Positions 15,481 to 17,561 of a DNA stretch of 17,561 bases are shown piece by piece. The stretch spans positions 1 through 17,561 of the forward strand of contig DASWMZ010000191.1 in NCBI GenBank assembly GCA_036399495.1, written 5' to 3'. The position numbers and the translations under genes were made by a program. The stretch comes from Paradesertivirga sp036399495 (lineage in GTDB: Bacteria > Bacteroidota > Bacteroidia > Sphingobacteriales > Sphingobacteriaceae). The first letter of the stretch is position 1, and every line of letters begins with the position of its first letter. Under the pieces are notes generated by a model that searched no databases, was not told the DNA's origin, and saw only the letters and a program-made list of their open reading frames with translations.

Positions 15481-15769
15481 TTCATGGATTAAAACTTCAA
15501 GTCGAAGTCCATAATGTTTTATTAGAAATATCTGGATAAGAGAATTAAAACTTTTAAAAGCTGACACCTAATTTTTAAAAAAAGTGTAAATTACTATCTA
15601 AAATAAGCGTTATTGAAAAGTTGCGATTTTGAATCTTAAATTATTAGAATAATTTAGAAAGAAAATAAGAAGAGAAAACGATTAAATTTTAATGTTGATA
15701 CAGAAGTGAAGGTTTTATTTAACTGTATCTATCGGCAGATAAACACAGCAATTAAAGTACCCTTGCCTT

Positions 15770-15979
15770 CTAAGCGTAAGAATTTTCCATTGAATCTGAA
15801 CTCGCAACAATTTCATTAGACTCTAAATCGTAAGATCTTTCTGCTTCGCATCTTAAAAATTGAGCGTCTTGAAAATCATCGCTTTCTACAAAAAACGATT
15901 CAACAAAAGCATAAGCAATAATAAAAACAGAAAAGAATGCGATTAGGGCGTAACCGAGATACCAGAGAACTTTTTTCAT
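15770..15979 (-). CDS. 69-residue single-pass membrane protein
   Basis: The N-terminus MKKVLWYLGYALIAFFSVFI continues to about residue 27 as one hydrophobic helix with a positively charged start. An acidic tail follows (VESDDFQDAQF, ERSYDLESNE) with a single Cys44. There is no lipobox and no obvious cleavage site, so it is probably an inner-membrane anchor protein with an exposed tail. The start at 15979 is supported by AAAAAAAGG with AGG seven to nine bases upstream, one of the few Shine-Dalgarno-like sites in the window. I recognise no family, and no co-directional partner is adjacent. A consensus TATGTTTG box lies at 16129-16136 on the same strand, about 150 bp upstream. Confidence 0.6.
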   Translation of the reverse strand: MKKVLWYLGYALIAFFSVFIIAYAFVESFFVESDDFQDAQFLRCEAERSYDLESNEIVASSDSMENSYA

Positions 15980-16332
15980 ATCTACCTTTTTTTAAATGAT
16001 CATTCTGGGAAGGAAAAATCGAGATAGTCTTAAATAATTTGCTAACGAAAAGTGATCCGAAAAACGAAAATTTATTAAAGATTTTGAGAGCGATTTCCTT
16101 TATTTTAATTTCTGATAAATATATGAAACAAACATACATTTTCATCGTATAAGGGCTTTTTTTATTTAAAATAAAGTATAAACCGCAAATTGTTGGCACT
16201 ATTACTGCATGAGTTAAATTGTTTTCATAAAACTTTAAATATGTTGAGAAGTTATTTCACAGTTTGTGGCTAAAAATTCTCGATTTGAGAATAAATTTTA
16301 GCTTAAAATGACTTTACCATCGATTGAAAAGG
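15980..16332. other. AT-rich intergenic region without a convincing gene
   Basis: These 350 bp hold a possible -7 box for the 69-residue gene (minus strand TATGTTTG, 16129-16136) and the hairpin at 16269-16302. A 99-codon minus-strand frame here overlaps the 69-residue gene and reads as low-complexity Phe/Ile/Lys sequence, so it is not called. Confidence 0.5.
16269..16302. repeat. Imperfect inverted repeat upstream of small RNA copy 1
   Basis: GCTAAAA-ATTCTC (16269-16281) pairs with GAGAAT-TTTTAGC (16287-16302) around a 5-nt loop, with a 3-nt bulge. No T-run follows on either strand, so it is not a clear terminator. It ends about 30 bp before the promoter-like box of the small RNA copy at 16333. 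Confidence 0.45.
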
Positions 16333-16425
16333 TTGGTACTTATTTTGTATTAATAAAGCTGTCCTTCCCAAGGACGTTTTCATAGGTAGATGTAGGGTCG
16401 AGATTATAATTTCGACCCTTTTTTT
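16333..16425 (+). ncRNA. Candidate small RNA gene, copy 1 (promoter, conserved core, terminator)
   Basis: TTGG at 16333-16336 and TAAAGCTG at 16354-16361 have the spacing of a Bacteroidetes promoter. The core at 16366-16395 (TCCCAAGGACGTTTT, then CATAGGTAGATGTAG) is identical to copy 2 except for one T. A terminator follows: GGGTCGA (16395-16401) pairing with TCGACCC (16412-16418), extendable inward by an AT stem, then seven Ts. The expected transcript is about 16366-16425, 60 nt. No open frame of useful length fits, only an ATG TAG start-stop at 16390-16395. The nearest plus-strand gene is none; minus-strand genes converge on it. The Rfam family, if any, is not known to me. Confidence 0.6.
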
Positions 16426-16556
16426 GCGGTTGTCTTTGAGATTTCCTTTTATCCCATATTAAACTACTTATAACATTAGTCCACCGAAGGTAAAGAAGTA
16501 AAGAAGACTTGGTCAAAAGCCAGATAGAAAAGCGATGGAGCTCAGGAGGGATTTCG

Positions 16557-16796
16557 TCATCCGGCATCATTCAGTTCTATGTTTATACACTCCATCTCAT
16601 TAGAGATTAATTCCATCATGAAATCTGGTAGATTGGTTCCATTTATCAAATGCCATCCATTGTTAGTTTTAACCTTTGCATCTTTCATAAACCAGTATTG
16701 AACTCCTTTTGAATACATAATATAAATGCCTTTAGGATTGCGTTCAATTTTTCTCTGATAAACAGTTCCGTTATGTTTAATGGTGATAATTGGCAT
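16557..16796 (-). CDS. Unrecognised 79-residue hypothetical protein
   Basis: The ATG lies 3 bp after the stop of the 139-residue gene, so the two are almost certainly cotranscribed and possibly translationally coupled. The product has N-terminal beta strands (ITIKHNGTVYQRKI), a central strand (KGIYIMYSKGVQYWF), a GWHLINGTNL turn, a helix (PDFMMELISN) and a last strand (ECINIEL). There is one cysteine, no signal peptide and no membrane segment. The order resembles the 77-residue protein encoded at 14474-14707, including GTNL before the helix. Function is unknown. Confidence 0.65.
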   Translation of the reverse strand: MPIITIKHNGTVYQRKIERNPKGIYIMYSKGVQYWFMKDAKVKTNNGWHLINGTNLPDFMMELISNEMECINIELNDAG

Positions 16797-16799
16797 AAC

Positions 16800-17219
16800 T
16801 TAAGCGTATAAATTAGACATAACAGATTCTTCTTCATAAGTCGCTAAACCTAATTCAGCAACATATTTACAATTGTCAGGGTGATCTGGTGAAAAGAACA
16901 TGGGCATATCAAATCCAAGCTGAATATAATATTGAGTTATAAAATTTTGTACGGGCAAATTGTTAGCAGTTTGCTTAATCTTTTCTGTAAGCATTTTGAG
17001 TGGTTTTAAAAGAAGTATAATTTCGTAAATTTCAAAATCATCATATAACGGAATCCATCTACTCTGATTGTGAATTGTAACTTGGATTGATTTGGAATTT
17101 ATACCTGTTAATTTAGCCACCTGGTCAATAACATCTGCATCTTTATCTTTTAAAATAACCATCTGACCTATATACTTTGTATATATCTTTAGTTTTTCCG
17201 AATTACTTAACTTAACCAT
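16800..17219 (-). CDS. Unrecognised 139-residue protein with a PLxxLTxxI motif
   Basis: This is the first gene of the two-gene unit. The N-terminal part (IYTKYIGQMVILKDKDADVI) looks like a small beta-barrel opening. It leads to WIPLYDDFEIYEIILLLKPL and MLTEKI (about 55-80), which resembles the 'LxLxPLxxLTxE' signature I associate with small phage and Bacteroidetes proteins of unknown function. That resemblance is from memory and does not assign a role. The C-terminal part has GFDMPMFFSPDHPDNCKYVA with one Cys. There is no signal peptide. The promoter at 17260-17289 is the best consensus match in the window. It is divergent from small RNA copy 2. Confidence 0.7.
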   Translation of the reverse strand: MVKLSNSEKLKIYTKYIGQMVILKDKDADVIDQVAKLTGINSKSIQVTIHNQSRWIPLYDDFEIYEIILLLKPLKMLTEKIKQTANNLPVQNFITQYYIQLGFDMPMFFSPDHPDNCKYVAELGLATYEEESVMSNLYA

Positions 17220-17235
17220 AATACCGACTAGGCAT

Positions 17236-17289
17236 CAAATATAATACTAAAATTATTAGCAAACATAATCACTGAAAAAATATTAGCAA
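17236..17289 (-). promoter_or_regulatory. Promoter of the 139-/79-residue gene pair
   Basis: On the minus strand TTG (17287-17289), 19 nt, then TATGTTTG (17260-17267) is an exact match to the Bacteroidetes primary-sigma consensus (TTG, 19-21 nt, TAnnTTTG). It would give a leader of about 35 nt. A second exact -7 box, TATATTTG (17236-17243), lies 16 nt beyond the TTTG of the first and could be an overlapping promoter. Confidence 0.65.
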
Positions 17290-17321
17290 CATGTGACTTT
17301 ATATTCGCAAAATGAGGTGGT

Positions 17322-17335
17322 CTTTTACGTAAAAG
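17322..17335. promoter_or_regulatory. 14-bp palindrome between two divergent promoters
   Basis: CTTTTACGTAAAAG is a perfect palindrome with no spacer. It lies 33 bp upstream of the -33 box of the minus-strand gene pair and 23 bp upstream of the -33 box of small RNA copy 2, a suitable place for a shared operator. Its TTTTACGTA half-site also forms the ends of the 30-bp palindrome at 10462-10491. Confidence 0.45.
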
Positions 17336-17358
17336 TGGGTTAAGAGGCTATAAAAGCA

Positions 17359-17460
17359 TTGGCATTCATATTGTAATGATATACATGTCCCTCCCAAGGA
17401 CGTTTTTCATAGGTAGATGTAGAGGCCGTCTCATAAGCAATTATGGGACGGTTTTTTTTT
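17359..17460 (+). ncRNA. Candidate small RNA gene, copy 2 (promoter, conserved core, terminator)
   Basis: TTGG (17359-17362) and TATACATG (17380-17387) have the same spacing as in copy 1. The core at 17392-17422 matches copy 1 base for base apart from one extra T in the T-run. The terminator sequence is unrelated to that of copy 1 but well formed: CCGTCTCATAA (17426-17436), loop GCAA, TTATGGGACGG (17441-17451) with one wobble, then nine Ts. The expected transcript is about 17392-17460, 65-70 nt. The ATG TAG start-stop at 17417-17422 is conserved. It is divergent from the 139-residue gene. Confidence 0.62.
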
Positions 17461-17561
17461 GCACTGTTTGGAAGCACTAGCCGAAGACCTTTTCGAAGCA
17501 TCAGTCAAATAACAGGAGATTCCCTGCGCTTTATCTTTCTGGTGGCAATGACAAGGGTTAA
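17461..17561. other. Noncoding right end of the window
   Basis: After the T-run of small RNA copy 2 there is about 100 bp without an open frame of note. The ending (GGCAATGACAAGGG) resembles the 'AATGACAAxGG' tails of dispersed intergenic repeats I know from Bacteroidetes genomes; this is recall, not a search. Confidence 0.3.

Noticed and set aside
15331..15567. 78-codon minus-strand frame in the intergenic repeat region
   Set aside because: It runs through the degenerate AAAGCC repeat area, has no recognisable domain, and its length is possible by chance.
15900..16199. 99-codon minus-strand frame
   Set aside because: It overlaps the 69-residue membrane gene in another frame and reads as AT-driven Phe/Ile/Lys low-complexity sequence.
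16340..16570. 76-codon minus-strand frame starting MMPDDE and overlapping the end of the 79-residue gene
   Set aside because: About a third of it is antisense to the terminator and core of small RNA copy 1, and the rest is antisense to the repeat-like noncoding stretch; its sequence looks unconstrained.
16366..17422. The two cores as direct-repeat ends (attL/attR or target duplication) of a mobile cassette carrying the 139- and 79-residue genes
   Set aside because: Each core comes with its own promoter-like box and terminator, and no integrase, transposase or inverted ends are present; the sRNA reading explains more.
1..17561. tRNA, rRNA, CRISPR arrays, insertion sequences
   Set aside because: No cloverleaf, ribosomal core sequence, spaced repeats or transposase could be seen on either strand.

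Overview
The window looks like chromosome of a Bacteroidetes bacterium, most likely a Sphingobacteriaceae member (Pedobacter or Mucilaginibacter type). This rests on AT-rich intergenic DNA, near-absent Shine-Dalgarno sequences, TAnnTTTG-type promoter boxes, a tandem DUF1080 secreted protein, a Bacteroidetes-style topoisomerase IV pair and a lipoprotein hydrolase. It is a reading by eye; no database was searched.

Layout. (1) 1-1233 (-): secreted two-domain DUF1080 (3-keto-glycoside hydrolase-like) protein running off the left edge. (2) 1514-2080 (+): methionine sulfoxide reductase msrA. (3) 2176-4944 (-): parC; 5123-7657 (-): clpC, each with a hairpin terminator. (4) 7847-9529 (+): ABC-F translation factor ettA, divergent from clpC. 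(5) 9569-10417 (-): alpha/beta-hydrolase lipoprotein, convergent with ettA and sharing a 20-bp terminator hairpin that includes its last codons. (6) 10633-11106 (+): YkuK-like RNase H-fold protein; 11243-11668 (+): secreted NTF2-like protein. (7) 11737-13632 (-): parE. (8) 13.8-17.5 kb: a gene-poor, AT-rich stretch with only small unrecognised genes (55-139 aa), long noncoding gaps, degenerate intergenic repeats and two copies of a probable small RNA gene.

How the genes relate. parC and parE together make topoisomerase IV (chromosome decatenation) but lie about 7 kb apart, with stress and housekeeping genes between them (clpC protein quality control, ettA translation throttle, msrA oxidised-protein repair). 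Most genes are single transcription units bounded by hairpin terminators. The clear close-packed pairs are 13848-14114/14127-14294 (+) and 17219-16800/16796-16557 (-).

The most novel signal is the pair of near-identical elements at about 16333-16425 and 17359-17460. Each has a promoter-like TTGG-(17 nt)-TA box, a 30-31 nt almost invariant core, and its own unrelated but well-formed intrinsic terminator. That is what two paralogous, roughly 60-70 nt small RNA genes would look like. They flank a two-gene unit of unknown function, and a 14-bp palindrome lies between copy 2 and that unit's promoter. A second notable point is the pentapeptide QLGLF at the very C-terminus of ParC, which matches the consensus for binding the replication sliding clamp.
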